A DNA stretch of 16,025 nt, taken from positions 1-16,025 of the forward strand of contig CAZKFN010000049.1 in the NCBI GenBank assembly GCA_964552035.1. Reading direction: 5' to 3'. A model generated the notes under the pieces. That model was not told where the DNA came from. It did not search any database and worked only from the letters and a program-made list of their open reading frames with translations. Positions 6,471 to 14,884 of the stretch are shown one piece after another. Position numbers and translations under genes: made by a program. Origin of the DNA: CAZKFN01 sp964552035 (lineage in GTDB: Bacteria; Bacteroidota; Bacteroidia; Flavobacteriales_E; Vicingaceae). Each line of letters starts with the position of its first letter. Within the stretch, counting starts at the first letter, position 1.

Positions 6471-7349
6471 CTATTTAGAAATATTTTCCATAGCTAAAAG
6501 TTCGTCAATGCTGGTAATTTTTTGAATTCCTTTTGGGTATTCCACTTTACAATTTTCCTGATGTTCTAATTCAAAAAAGTACACTTTGGTATTTTCTGCA
6601 ATTCCTTCTAAGCGATCGATAATGGAAGCAGTTTCCTCCAAGCAATTAATCAAAGTATAAGTAACTGCAAAGTCAGCATCAATGGCTTTTGCCATAGAAT
6701 TAACCTCAGCTATAGGTGTACTTTGACCCAAATAATAGGTTTTTATTCCTGTTTGTCTTAAAATAAAATTAAACAATATCAACCCTAATTCATGGAATTC
6801 TCCTTCCGGCAAAAACAATACAGCTTTTCTACCTTCTTCTACTACTGGCAATGCATGAATGGCTGCAATCATCTTGTTTCGAATTAAATTGCTGGTAAAA
6901 TGCTCATGTGTAGGTTGAATTTCATCACTTAACCATAAGATTCCTACTTTTCTTAAAAATGGAAAAACTACATTTAATAAAGTTTCTTTAAATCCTATTT
7001 CTTGAATTAATTCATCAAAGGTTTGATTAAAAGCTAGTTCATCTAAATCCAACATGGCTTTTACAAAATCATCTATTCTTTTTTCCAGGTGCAACCCACC
7101 GACTTCTATTTGTTTTACTAACTCACACATTTCATCGTTGGTAAGTGCAGAAATTTTTGAAATCTTTTCACCGTTATTGCAAAGCAAACTGACGTTCAAC
7201 AATTTTTTAAGATCTTCATCAGAATAAAATCGAATGTTTGTATCGGTTCTTTGAGGTTGTAATAAATTATATCTTTTCTCCCAAATCCTTAAGGTGTGTG
7301 CTTTAATACCTGAAAAACGTTCTAAATCTTTAATGGAATATTTAGCCAT
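6471..7349 (-). CDS. MerR-family regulator with cobalamin-binding domain (CarH/LitR type)
   Basis: A 292-residue protein. Residues 1-70 are a MerR winged helix (YSIKDLERFSGIKAHTLRIWEKRY, then RFYSDEDLKKL). Residues 80-165 form the four-helix cap with W139, nine residues, then E149-H150, the W-x9-EH pattern that contacts 5'-deoxyadenosylcobalamin in CarH. Residues 174-285 are the Rossmann B12 domain, with EFHELG (184-189) in place of DxHxxG. H186, the expected lower cobalt ligand, and the glycine are present, while the aspartate is glutamate. In CarH, light breaks the Co-C bond, the tetramer falls apart and carotenoid genes are derepressed. Light sensing here is an inference from the conserved residues. 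It is upstream of the ECF sigma gene and diverges from uvrC. Confidence 0.88.
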   Translation of the reverse strand: MAKYSIKDLERFSGIKAHTLRIWEKRYNLLQPQRTDTNIRFYSDEDLKKLLNVSLLCNNGEKISKISALTNDEMCELVKQIEVGGLHLEKRIDDFVKAMLDLDELAFNQTFDELIQEIGFKETLLNVVFPFLRKVGILWLSDEIQPTHEHFTSNLIRNKMIAAIHALPVVEEGRKAVLFLPEGEFHELGLILFNFILRQTGIKTYYLGQSTPIAEVNSMAKAIDADFAVTYTLINCLEETASIIDRLEGIAENTKVYFFELEHQENCKVEYPKGIQKITSIDELLAMENISK

Positions 7350-7501
7350 GATGTTGTGATAAAATTGATCTTCTTATGTCTTAACAATAAAAATCAAGCT
7401 TGGTTTAAAAAATATTAGCTTCTACTTAAAAACTATGGCTTGGCATTACTTGTTATTTAAGTGAATAAGCTATTTATTCTTCAACAACAAAAGGGTTTTA
7501 A

Positions 7502-7509
7502 TAACTTTG
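7502..7509 (+). promoter_or_regulatory. -7 box (TAACTTTG) directly before uvrC
   Basis: TAACTTTG is an exact match to TAnnTTTG and ends 5 bp before ATG 7515. If it is used, transcription starts at or next to the start codon, giving a leaderless or near-leaderless mRNA, and the longer GTG-initiated frame (7461) cannot be translated. No good -33 TTTG is visible. Confidence 0.4.
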
Positions 7510-7514
7510 TAGGC

Positions 7515-9317
7515 ATGGAAGAAGAACAAAAACTTCTACAACAAATCAAAGCAGCGCCCAAAAAGCCTGGAGTATATCAATATTATGATGTAAATGATAA
7601 GATTTTATACATAGGTAAAGCCAAGAATCTTAGAAATAGAGTCAACTCCTACTTTACTATGGATAAAAATAAGCCGGGTAAGACGCGTCTATTGGTTCAA
7701 AAGATAAGAAGCATTCGCTATATTGTAACGGAGACGGAAATGGATGCTTTACTGTTAGAAAATAGTTTGATTAAAAAGCATCAACCGCGTTACAACGTAA
7801 TGCTTAAGGACGATAAAACTTATCCTTGGATATGTATTAAAAACGAGCCTTTTCCTAGGGTTTTTAAAACAAGAACCCTTATAAAAGATGGTTCTGAATA
7901 TTATGGCCCCTATCCTTCTGTGGGGATGATCAATATACTTTTAGATTTAATTAAAAAAAACTATAAACTTCGTACTTGCAGCTATAGCCTTACTCCAGAA
8001 AATATTAAAAAAGGAAAATTTAAACGTTGTTTAGAGTATCATATTGGCAATTGTAAGGCACCTTGTGAAGGTTTAGAAACTGAAGCGGAATATGAGTTGA
8101 AAATTGAAGAAATTAGAAAAATTTTAAAGGGAAATGTAGCGGTTGTAAAAAAGGGGCTAAAAGAAGAGATGATGCATGCAGCCGAGGCTCTCAATTTTGA
8201 ATTAGCTGAAGATCTTAAACAAAAGTGGTTGGCTTTAGAAAAGTTTCAGGCCAAATCAACAGTAGTGAGTCCTAACATTCACAATGTCGATATATTTTCA
8301 TTTGTTGAAGATAAAGACTTGGCTTATGTAAATTTTATGAAAGTATATTCTGGTGCTGTTATTCAGGCACATACCTTAGAATTAAAGAAAAGAATTGATG
8401 AAAATCCTGAAGATTTACTTTCCATTGCCATAACGGAATTACGCGAAAGGTTTAACAGTACTTCCAAAGAGATTATCGTTCCTTTTGACCCGAATATTGA
8501 AATTGAGGGAATTACTTTTCATCAACCTTTAAGAGGAGATAAGCACAAACTTTTAGAACTTTCTGAAAGAAATGCCAAATACTTTATGCTGGAAAGAAGG
8601 AAGCAACAAATCAAAACAGATCCTGAGCGGCATTATAACCGTATTTTAGAAGGAATTCAAAAGGATTTAAAATTAACCGAACTCCCAAAACACATTGAAT
8701 GCTTTGACAACTCTAATATTCAAGGGAAGCATGCTGTAGCAGCTTGTGTTGTTTTTAGAAATGCCAAACCTAGCAAAAGGGAATACCGACATTTTAAAAT
8801 AAAAACAGTAGTTGGCCCTGATGATTATGCTTCTATGAAAGAAGTGGTCTATAGGCGATATAAGCGCCTGGTCAATCAAGGAGAGGAGCTCCCTCAATTA
8901 ATTGTAATTGACGGAGGAAAAGGTCAATTGAATGCTGCCTTAAAAGCTTTAGACAAACTAGATTTAAAAGGTAAAATAAGTTGTATTGGCATTGCAGAGC
9001 GTTTAGAGGAAATTTTCTTTCCACAAGACCCCTACCCCTTGTATTTAGATAAGCGTTCTGAAACCTTAAAAGTTATCCAACACCTAAGAAATGAAGCTCA
9101 TCGTTTTGGAATTACACACCATAGAAATTTACGTCTAAAAGATAGCATTCAAAGCGAATTGGACTTAATTCATGGTATTGGGGAGAAAAGTAAGTCTGCA
9201 TTACTTATGGAATTCAAATCTGTAAAAAGAATAAGGGAAGCTACGCTTGTAGAATTAAAAAAGGTTTTGACAGAAGCAAGAGCAAAAGCAGTTTACGAAT
9301 ACTTTAAGCCTATCTAA
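7515..9317 (+). CDS. uvrC: UvrABC excinuclease subunit C
   Basis: From ATG 7515 this is 600 residues, the normal UvrC length. The frame opens at GTG 7461, but those 18 codons lack family resemblance and overlap a promoter box. UvrC makes both incisions around a lesion held by UvrB. Visible in order: the GIY-YIG nuclease for the 3' cut, with GVY (19-21) and YIGKAKNLRNRV (32-43); the KRCLEYHIGNCKAPC cysteine cluster (about 175-190); a UVR motif (about 215-245) for UvrB contact; and the RNase H-like nuclease for the 5' cut, with D398 in CFDNSNIQGKHAV and D466 in VIDGGKGQLNAA. Tandem helix-hairpin-helix motifs form the C-terminus (IHGIGEKSKSALL onward). It converges on gpsA, and the two stop codons overlap. 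Confidence 0.97.
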   Translation: MEEEQKLLQQIKAAPKKPGVYQYYDVNDKILYIGKAKNLRNRVNSYFTMDKNKPGKTRLLVQKIRSIRYIVTETEMDALLLENSLIKKHQPRYNVMLKDDKTYPWICIKNEPFPRVFKTRTLIKDGSEYYGPYPSVGMINILLDLIKKNYKLRTCSYSLTPENIKKGKFKRCLEYHIGNCKAPCEGLETEAEYELKIEEIRKILKGNVAVVKKGLKEEMMHAAEALNFELAEDLKQKWLALEKFQAKSTVVSPNIHNVDIFSFVEDKDLAYVNFMKVYSGAVIQAHTLELKKRIDENPEDLLSIAITELRERFNSTSKEIIVPFDPNIEIEGITFHQPLRGDKHKLLELSERNAKYFMLERRKQQIKTDPERHYNRILEGIQKDLKLTELPKHIECFDNSNIQGKHAVAACVVFRNAKPSKREYRHFKIKTVVGPDDYASMKEVVYRRYKRLVNQGEELPQLIVIDGGKGQLNAALKALDKLDLKGKISCIGIAERLEEIFFPQDPYPLYLDKRSETLKVIQHLRNEAHRFGITHHRNLRLKDSIQSELDLIHGIGEKSKSALLMEFKSVKRIREATLVELKKVLTEARAKAVYEYFKPI

Positions 9318-10309
9318 GATAAACTTTCTGCTAGAATTTTCATTTCAACTGCTGGAGAAATATTATCGTATAAAATTCTGTAAACTGCCGTTGCTATAGG
9401 CATATCAACTTGATATTTTTCATTGATAGCAATGATGCTTTTGGCAGCATAATACCCTTCAGCAGTCATATTCATTTCCAATTGTGCAGACATTACAGAG
9501 TATCCTTTTCCAACCATGCTACCAAAAGTTCTATTTCTAGAGAATTGAGAATAAGCTGTAACTAATAAATCCCCTAAATAAGCAGAAGATTTTACATCTC
9601 TATCCATAGGATTTACTACATCTACAAATCTTTGTATCTCTTGTAATGCGTTGGAAATTAACACCGCCTGAAAGTTATCTCCATACCCTAAGCCATAAAA
9701 TATTCCTGCTGCAACAGAGTAGATGTTTTTTAGAACAGCAGACATCTCTATACCAAATAAATCTTGTGATGTGTGAGTTTTTATATATCTACACTCCATA
9801 AAGTTTGCCATGACACCCGCTCTATTTTTATCTTTGCTGGCTATGGTTAAATATGAAAGTCTTTCTAAAGCAACTTCCTCTGCATGGCAGGGGCCACTTA
9901 TAATTCCAATATGATTATAGGGAGTACCAAAGTATTGATGAAAAAAATGTGCAGGTATTAAGTCTACTTCAGGTACAATCCCCTTTACAGCAGAAAAAAT
10001 TGTTTTATTTTTTAAGTCTGAATTGTCTCTATCTCCAAAAACATCCATTAAAAATGCAGAAGGAGTAGCAATAACAATAACATCAGCTTTAGAAATTACT
10101 TCTTCTAAATCGGTGCTCACTGCTATTTTGTCTTTTTGAAATTGTACGGAGGAAAGATAACGTGGATTGTGTTTATATTTTGTAATATACTTCGCTTTGC
10201 TTGCACTTCTCATCCACCAATGTACGACATCTGCTTTGTTGCAAAATATCTTCACTAAAGCAGTCGCCCAGCTTCCTCCACCAATTACTGAAATTGTCTT
10301 TATTTCCAA
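9314..10309 (-). CDS. gpsA: NAD(P)H-dependent glycerol-3-phosphate dehydrogenase
   Basis: A 331-residue cytosolic enzyme that reduces dihydroxyacetone phosphate to sn-glycerol 3-phosphate for phospholipid synthesis. Evidence: the N-terminal dinucleotide fold ISVIGGGSWATAL (6-18), VIATPS (79-84), the FSAVKGI segment with K109, SGPCHAEEVA (138-147), the catalytic lysine K194 in EMSAVLKNIYSVAAG, and the GDLLVTAYSQFSRNRTFG helix (246-263) with SRN. The usual G-N-x-R-A-A substrate loop reads GDNFQAVLIS, so the arginine is replaced by Q; I believe this is common in Bacteroidota. Length is normal. It lies 109 bp downstream of lysS on the same strand, so co-transcription is possible, although the gap may hold its own promoter. 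Confidence 0.95.
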   Translation of the reverse strand: MEIKTISVIGGGSWATALVKIFCNKADVVHWWMRSASKAKYITKYKHNPRYLSSVQFQKDKIAVSTDLEEVISKADVIVIATPSAFLMDVFGDRDNSDLKNKTIFSAVKGIVPEVDLIPAHFFHQYFGTPYNHIGIISGPCHAEEVALERLSYLTIASKDKNRAGVMANFMECRYIKTHTSQDLFGIEMSAVLKNIYSVAAGIFYGLGYGDNFQAVLISNALQEIQRFVDVVNPMDRDVKSSAYLGDLLVTAYSQFSRNRTFGSMVGKGYSVMSAQLEMNMTAEGYYAAKSIIAINEKYQVDMPIATAVYRILYDNISPAVEMKILAESLS

Positions 10310-10418
10310 AATAAGTCTTTTAGCTCCTAGATATCAATCGATAGCTTGATTTTGCCCTGCTATCTTTTGAATTTAATTAACGAATGTACAAAATAATCTT
10401 TGTTCAACTATCTTTTTA

Positions 10419-12119
10419 TTAACCCTCAGTCAAAACAACGGTTTTTTGATTTCCTTCTACTTCCACTTTAATCAAGGAGTTTTTATTCAAACCTTTCATG
10501 CCTTTATCCCATTGTTTATTGCTCAATGCTGATTTTTCTTTTAAGACATCTAAAGGCATTTGCTCTTCTTTCTTTATAATATTATAAATGGTTTGTTCAG
10601 CATCTGAAAGTTGTAATGTTTTCTTTTCAGGTCTCATTTGGGGGAAGAAAAGCACTTCTTGAATGGAAGCATTGTTCGTTAAAAACATCACCAAACGGTC
10701 AATTCCAATTCCCAATCCTGAAGTGGGCGGCATTCCATATTCAAGGGCACGAACATAATCATGGTCGATAAACATGGCCTCATCGTCTCCTTTTTCAGAA
10801 AGTTTTAATTGCTCTTGGAATCGCTCTAACTGATCGATAGGGTCATTTAACTCCGTATAGGCATTGGCTAATTCTTTACCGCAAACTATTAATTCAAAAC
10901 GCTCTGTCAACTCTGGATTATCTCTATGTTTTTTGCACAGTGGAGACATTTCTACAGGATAATCAGTAATAAAAGTGGGTTGAATGTATTTTCCTTCACA
11001 TTTTTCTCCGAAAATCTCATCAATTAACTTTCCTTTGCCCATAGTATCGTCTACCTCAATCCCAAGTTCTTCACAGATTTTCATTAATTCCTTGGTACCC
11101 ATTCCTGAGATATCATAACCCGTATGTTCTTTAATGGCTTCAAGCATGGGGACTCTTTTGTAGGGAGCTTTAAAATCCACTTCATGCTCTCCAAAAGTGA
11201 ACTTGGTTTTCCCTAAAACGGATTGTGCTACATGTTCCAATAAATTTTCAGTGAATTCCATCATCCAATGGTAATCTTTATAGGCCACATAAATTTCCAT
11301 TACTGTAAACTCAGGGTTATGTGTACGATCCATCCCTTCATTTCTAAAGTCTTTGGCAAATTCATACACCCCATCATAGCCGCCAACGATTAATCTTTTT
11401 AAATAAAGTTCATTGGCAATCCTTAAATACAATTCAATGTTTAATGCATTGTGATGAGTAACAAAAGGACGCGCTGCAGCACCTCCAGGAATAGGTTGTA
11501 AGATTGGAGTTTCAACTTCTAAGTAACCTCTTTGGTTAAAATATTCACGCATAGAATTAATCGCCTTACTGCGTTTTTCAAAAACGGTTTTTACTTCAGG
11601 ATTAACAATTAAATCAACATATCGTTGTCTATAACGTTGTTCTGCATCAGTAAAAGCATCATGCTCTTTTCCATCTTTATCAACTTTTACTATGGGAAGT
11701 GGGCGAAGCGCTTTACTTAAAAGAGAAAACTTTTTTACCATGACAGAAATTTCTCCCACCTTGGTTTTAAAAACATAACCTTCTACTCCAATGATATCTC
11801 CTATATCTAAAAGTTTTTTAAACACTTCATTATAAAGCGTTTTATCCTCTTTAGGGCATAGTTCATCCCGATTAAAATACAGTTGCAATTTGCCGGTAGA
11901 GTCTTGAATTTCAACAAAAGAAGCCTTTCCCATAATTCGGCGATTCATAATTCTACCCGCAACAATCACCTCTTTCCCTTCTTTAAACTGAGAAGTAATT
12001 TCCCCTGCATTAGAGTTTACTGGATATAAAGCTGCAGGATAGGGTTCAATCCCCATTTTTCTCAATTCCCCTAAAGATTTTCTACGCAATAACTCTTGCT
12101 CACTATAAACTCTACTCAT
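10419..12119 (-). CDS. lysS: Lysyl-tRNA synthetase, class II
   Basis: A 566-residue enzyme that charges tRNA-Lys. The N-terminal OB fold (about 50-130: VIVAGRIMNRRIMGKASFVEI) binds the anticodon. The class II core follows: motif 1 around 188-210 (NSMREYFNQRGYLEVETPIL), motif 2 FRNEGMDRTHNPEFT (258-272) and motif 3 GLGIGIDRLVMF (468-479). Most bacterial LysRS end shortly after the SIQEVLFFPQMRP segment (485-497). This one continues for about 65 residues (LSDAEQTIYNIIKKEEQMPLDV and on), which look like a small winged helix-turn-helix. That extension is, as I recall, common in flavobacterial LysRS. It diverges from the isomerase gene, with a TATCTTTG box just upstream. Confidence 0.97.
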   Translation of the reverse strand: MSRVYSEQELLRRKSLGELRKMGIEPYPAALYPVNSNAGEITSQFKEGKEVIVAGRIMNRRIMGKASFVEIQDSTGKLQLYFNRDELCPKEDKTLYNEVFKKLLDIGDIIGVEGYVFKTKVGEISVMVKKFSLLSKALRPLPIVKVDKDGKEHDAFTDAEQRYRQRYVDLIVNPEVKTVFEKRSKAINSMREYFNQRGYLEVETPILQPIPGGAAARPFVTHHNALNIELYLRIANELYLKRLIVGGYDGVYEFAKDFRNEGMDRTHNPEFTVMEIYVAYKDYHWMMEFTENLLEHVAQSVLGKTKFTFGEHEVDFKAPYKRVPMLEAIKEHTGYDISGMGTKELMKICEELGIEVDDTMGKGKLIDEIFGEKCEGKYIQPTFITDYPVEMSPLCKKHRDNPELTERFELIVCGKELANAYTELNDPIDQLERFQEQLKLSEKGDDEAMFIDHDYVRALEYGMPPTSGLGIGIDRLVMFLTNNASIQEVLFFPQMRPEKKTLQLSDAEQTIYNIIKKEEQMPLDVLKEKSALSNKQWDKGMKGLNKNSLIKVEVEGNQKTVVLTEG

Positions 12120-12137
12120 ATCTATAAATTAAAGTTG

Positions 12138-12145
12138 CAAAGATA
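12138..12145 (-). promoter_or_regulatory. -7 box (TATCTTTG) for lysS
   Basis: On the minus strand TATCTTTG matches TAnnTTTG exactly, 18 bp before the lysS ATG. The leader would be about a dozen nucleotides. No clear -33 TTTG at 17-23 nt is visible. Confidence 0.5.
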
Positions 12146-12175
12146 ATATTTCACAAAGGAATTTAACCATATTCT

Positions 12176-12183
12176 TATCTTTG
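12176..12183 (+). promoter_or_regulatory. Upstream -7 box (TATCTTTG) facing the isomerase gene
   Basis: An exact TAnnTTTG match on the plus strand, 31 bp from the oppositely oriented lysS box. It would give the isomerase mRNA a leader of about 110 nt. Use of this or the closer box at 12284 is not decidable from sequence. Confidence 0.35.
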
Positions 12184-12283
12184 AAATAATCTTTAAATTT
12201 CACCGTTTACTAAGAGATAGATTTGATTTTATTAAGATCTTGCTTTAGTTGCTCATGTCATAAATTTTCTTTTATTTGCAATT

Positions 12284-12291
12284 TAACTTTG
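12284..12291 (+). promoter_or_regulatory. -7 box (TAACTTTG) directly before the isomerase start codon
   Basis: An exact TAnnTTTG match ending 9 bp before ATG 12301. It would give a leader of only a few nucleotides. This supports 12301 rather than the in-frame ATG 12223 as the start. Confidence 0.45.
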
Positions 12292-12300
12292 CCTATAATA

Positions 12301-13284
12301 ATGAAACAGTTAATTACCGATTTTACGAAGCACCTCAAAAAAAGTATTTCTATAGGGAGCTCTAGTGTTTTCAACACTTCTCAAAAGGAAATAAATAAAG
12401 TGGTGATTTGTGGATTAGGGGGCTCAGGTATTGGTGGAACAATTAGCAGTTTGTATCTAAAAGATAAAATCAAAGTTCCTATTATTGTCAATAAGGATTA
12501 TCACATTCCTTCTTTTGTCGATGAAAATACTCTTGTTATTTGTAGCTCATACTCAGGAAATACAGAAGAAACTTTGAACATGTATCAGGAAGCCGTTCAA
12601 AAAAATGCTGAAATTGTAATGATTACTTCTGGTGGTGAGTTGGCAAAGTTGGCGAACGAAAAGAAACACAATATTCTCAAAATTGAAGAAGGATATCCGC
12701 CAAGAGGAGCATTTGGACTTACTTTTCCACAACTATTCTTTGTTTTAAATAAATACAATCTAATAGATAATTCTTTTATTTCTGAATTAGAAGAAGCCAT
12801 ACAACTTATAGATGCAAAAGAAGAGGCCATTCGCCAAGAGGCCGAAAAAGTTGCCACCCAGCTTTTTGATAAAATTCCTGTAATCTATAGCGACAGTGCT
12901 ATGCAAGGTGTATCTATACGATTTAGACAGCAAATCAATGAAAATGCTAAAATGCTTTGCTGGCATCATGAAATTCCAGAAATGAACCATAATGAATTGG
13001 TTGGCTGGAGATCTATGAATAACAATTTAGCTGTTGTATTTTTTCGTTGGGGCCAAGAAGGGAAAAAGAACATTCAAAGAATAGCTTATACAAAAAATAT
13101 TATCTCCAAATATACCGACACCGTCCTAGAGGTTTCTATTCAAAATTGCAGCTATCTTGTTTCAATACTTTATCTTATTCATATTGGGGATTGGATATCT
13201 TATTTCTTAGCTGAAAAAAGAGAAGTGGATGTGGTTGAAGTGGATGTTATTACTGGGCTAAAAAATTCTTTAGCAGGTTTATAA
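12301..13284 (+). CDS. Bifunctional phosphoglucose/phosphomannose isomerase
   Basis: From ATG 12301 the protein has 327 residues, the family length. The in-frame ATG at 12223 adds 26 cysteine-rich residues unlike the family and overlaps a promoter box. The enzyme interconverts glucose 6-phosphate or mannose 6-phosphate with fructose 6-phosphate. Two SIS sugar-phosphate domains are visible: VICGLGGSGIGG (35-46) and SSYSGNTEET (82-91) bind phosphate, and GYPPRGAFG (131-139) carries R135. RFRQQINENAK holds E214 and EMNHNEL holds H230. The Glu-to-His distance of 16 residues is the same as between the catalytic pair in the archaeal PGI/PMI enzymes. The C-terminal REVDVVEVDVITGLK resembles the closing helix region of the family. 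The gene stands alone, diverging from lysS. Confidence 0.9.
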   Translation: MKQLITDFTKHLKKSISIGSSSVFNTSQKEINKVVICGLGGSGIGGTISSLYLKDKIKVPIIVNKDYHIPSFVDENTLVICSSYSGNTEETLNMYQEAVQKNAEIVMITSGGELAKLANEKKHNILKIEEGYPPRGAFGLTFPQLFFVLNKYNLIDNSFISELEEAIQLIDAKEEAIRQEAEKVATQLFDKIPVIYSDSAMQGVSIRFRQQINENAKMLCWHHEIPEMNHNELVGWRSMNNNLAVVFFRWGQEGKKNIQRIAYTKNIISKYTDTVLEVSIQNCSYLVSILYLIHIGDWISYFLAEKREVDVVEVDVITGLKNSLAGL

Positions 13285-13341
13285 AATTTTCTACTTTTAA
13301 TTACTAAAAGATTAACTTCGTAAATCATACTTTTAGGTTTT

Positions 13342-14502
13342 ATGAAGCCAATTCGTTTTCTCATTCGTTTTTTATTTTCAATTGTTCTCTCAATTGCTTT
13401 TATTTCAATTGCTTTATGGATAAGTGGGAATGGGCATTTAATTAAAGCTGTTAAAAGCACTTATCTACAAGGTAAAACAGGTCCAACTATAGCTGATTAT
13501 AAGAAATTTGACAACAGAAAAGTAGAAAGAAAAGTCATTCAACAATGGCCTTTAGCTAATGCTTATAATCATTATAAACTCAGTGAAAATGAAGAATCTA
13601 CTATAGAAAGCTGGGAAAGTGTTGCTTTTTTAATTGTACAAAATGACTCTATTTTATTTGAAAAATATTGGGAGGATTACTCAAGAGAAAGTTGGAGCAA
13701 TAGTTTTTCTATTGCGAAAAGCCTTACTTCTCTTGCTATTGGTGCAGCCCTACAAGAAGGTAAAATTAAAAGTGTGGATCAAAAAGTTGGAGATTATTTA
13801 GAGGAATTTAAGGAAGGAGAGAAAGCTGAGATAACTATAAAACACCTTCTACAAATGACTTCTGGAATTGATTTTGGAGAAAGTTATAAGGACCCTTTTG
13901 GGTTTATGGCTAAAACTTATTATGGTAAAAATTTATATAATTTAACGGTAAAACAAAAAGTGAAATATCCTCCAGCAGAAGTATGGAAATATGAGGGAGG
14001 AAATACTTTATTACTTTCTTTTATTTTAGAAAAAGCTACCGGACAAACCCTTTCAGAATATTTTAGTGAGCATTTTTGGAAGCCAATGGGAGCTGAAAAT
14101 GATGCACTTTGGACCTATACTAAAAAAGATGGGAAAGAACGTGCATTTTGTTGTTTCTATAGTAATGCTGCTGATTTTGCACGTGTGGGTCAGCTTATGC
14201 TTGACAGTGGAAAATGGAAAAATACTTCCTTAATTTCTCAGGAATACTTTGAAGAATCTATTACTCCCGTCAAACTAAAAGATAAGGTGGTTCAGCATTA
14301 TGGTTATCAATGGTGGTTGGGAAAATATAAAAACACTCCTTATTATTACGCTCGTGGAATTCTAGGGCAATATATTGTCTGTATTCCTGATTGGAATGTT
14401 GTTTTTGTGAGACTTGGTCATCAATACGTACCCAATAATCAGACGCCTTTACCTCAGGATTTATTAGATTATTTGGAAATTGTGGAGAAAATAAAAGTAT
14501 AA
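13342..14502 (+). CDS. Membrane-anchored serine hydrolase of the beta-lactamase (class C/EstB) fold
   Basis: A 386-residue protein with one N-terminal hydrophobic helix (about 6-28) after a short basic stretch, so it is anchored in the inner membrane with the catalytic domain in the periplasm, or secreted. The nucleophile motif is S123-I-A-K126 (SFSIAKSLTSLAIG). The second motif is Y217 in KYEGGNTLLLSFILEKATGQ, where class C enzymes have YxN. HLLQMTSGIDFGE (168-180) is the family's conserved TSG segment. YARGILGQYI (336-345) stands where the KTG box would be, so a beta-lactamase spectrum should not be assumed. Esterase or peptidase activity on wall fragments or other esters is as likely. It ends 9 bp before the stop of a convergent DUF1328 gene. 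Confidence 0.85.
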   Translation: MKPIRFLIRFLFSIVLSIAFISIALWISGNGHLIKAVKSTYLQGKTGPTIADYKKFDNRKVERKVIQQWPLANAYNHYKLSENEESTIESWESVAFLIVQNDSILFEKYWEDYSRESWSNSFSIAKSLTSLAIGAALQEGKIKSVDQKVGDYLEEFKEGEKAEITIKHLLQMTSGIDFGESYKDPFGFMAKTYYGKNLYNLTVKQKVKYPPAEVWKYEGGNTLLLSFILEKATGQTLSEYFSEHFWKPMGAENDALWTYTKKDGKERAFCCFYSNAADFARVGQLMLDSGKWKNTSLISQEYFEESITPVKLKDKVVQHYGYQWWLGKYKNTPYYYARGILGQYIVCIPDWNVVFVRLGHQYVPNNQTPLPQDLLDYLEIVEKIKV

Positions 14503-14511
14503 ATTACTGAG

Positions 14512-14670
14512 CTATTTTAATAAACTTCGAATTAAGCTAATTACAAATAATATTATAGCAATATAAAAAATAATTTTAGCTATTCCTACCGCTCCAGCAG
14601 CTATTCCTCCAAATCCAAAAATTGCAGCAACAACAGCAATAATTAAAAAAGTAATTACCCAACGTATCAT
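14512..14670 (-). CDS. Small DUF1328 membrane protein (YtjA type), 52 residues
   Basis: The minus-strand frame from ATG 14670 to TAG at 14514-14512 begins MIRWVITFLIIAVVAAIFGF, continues GGIAAGAVGIAKIIFY and ends SLIRSLLK. This is the DUF1328 pattern: a short amphipathic start, two transmembrane helices and the central GFGGIA..A.GIAK turn. Proteins of this family are about 50-60 residues and their role is unknown; they are often found with stress-induced envelope genes. It is convergent with the serine-hydrolase gene and diverges from the DUF502 gene, with a 214-bp AT-rich region between them. Confidence 0.9.
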   Translation of the reverse strand: MIRWVITFLIIAVVAAIFGFGGIAAGAVGIAKIIFYIAIILFVISLIRSLLK

Positions 14671-14812
14671 AGTTTTAAGTTTTAAAGTTTCATTATAAAG
14701 ATTGTAAATATTAAGCCATAAAATAATAGTCTGATTATTAATATATTAACATATAGCTTAACTTTAACTGTGTATCAAAACTTACTTAGTTGTATATTAA
14801 ATTCTACATTTT

Positions 14813-14830
14813 AAAATGAAGTTTCATTTT
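14813..14830. repeat. 18-bp palindrome upstream of the DUF502 gene
   Basis: AAAATGAAGT followed by TTCATTTT has 8-bp complementary arms around GT. It ends 54 bp before ATG 14885, in the promoter region shared with the divergent DUF1328 gene. It could be an operator or, as T residues follow it, a weak hairpin in the leader. The rest of 14671-14884 shows no gene; it is AT-rich with no exact -7 box. Confidence 0.35.
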
Positions 14831-14884
14831 TTTAAGCAATTAAAGAAGTAATCACATAATTTTACCAACTGAAATAATAAAGCT

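Noticed and set aside
7461..7514. GTG-initiated 18-codon extension of UvrC
   Set aside because: Not UvrC-like; it contains the promoter box at 7502-7509, and ATG 7515 gives the usual family start and length.
12223..12300. N-terminal extension of the isomerase from ATG 12223 (cysteine-rich, hydrophobic)
   Set aside because: It does not look like a signal peptide or family sequence, and a TAnnTTTG box lies within it directly before ATG 12301.
13294..13310. Hairpin CTTTTA/TAAAAG after the isomerase gene
   Set aside because: The stem is 6 bp with almost no G/C and no T tract follows, so it cannot be supported as a terminator.
13342..14502. Calling the serine hydrolase an antibiotic-resistance beta-lactamase
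   Set aside because: The SxxK motif is present, but the YxN and KTG positions differ from true class C enzymes; only the fold can be supported.
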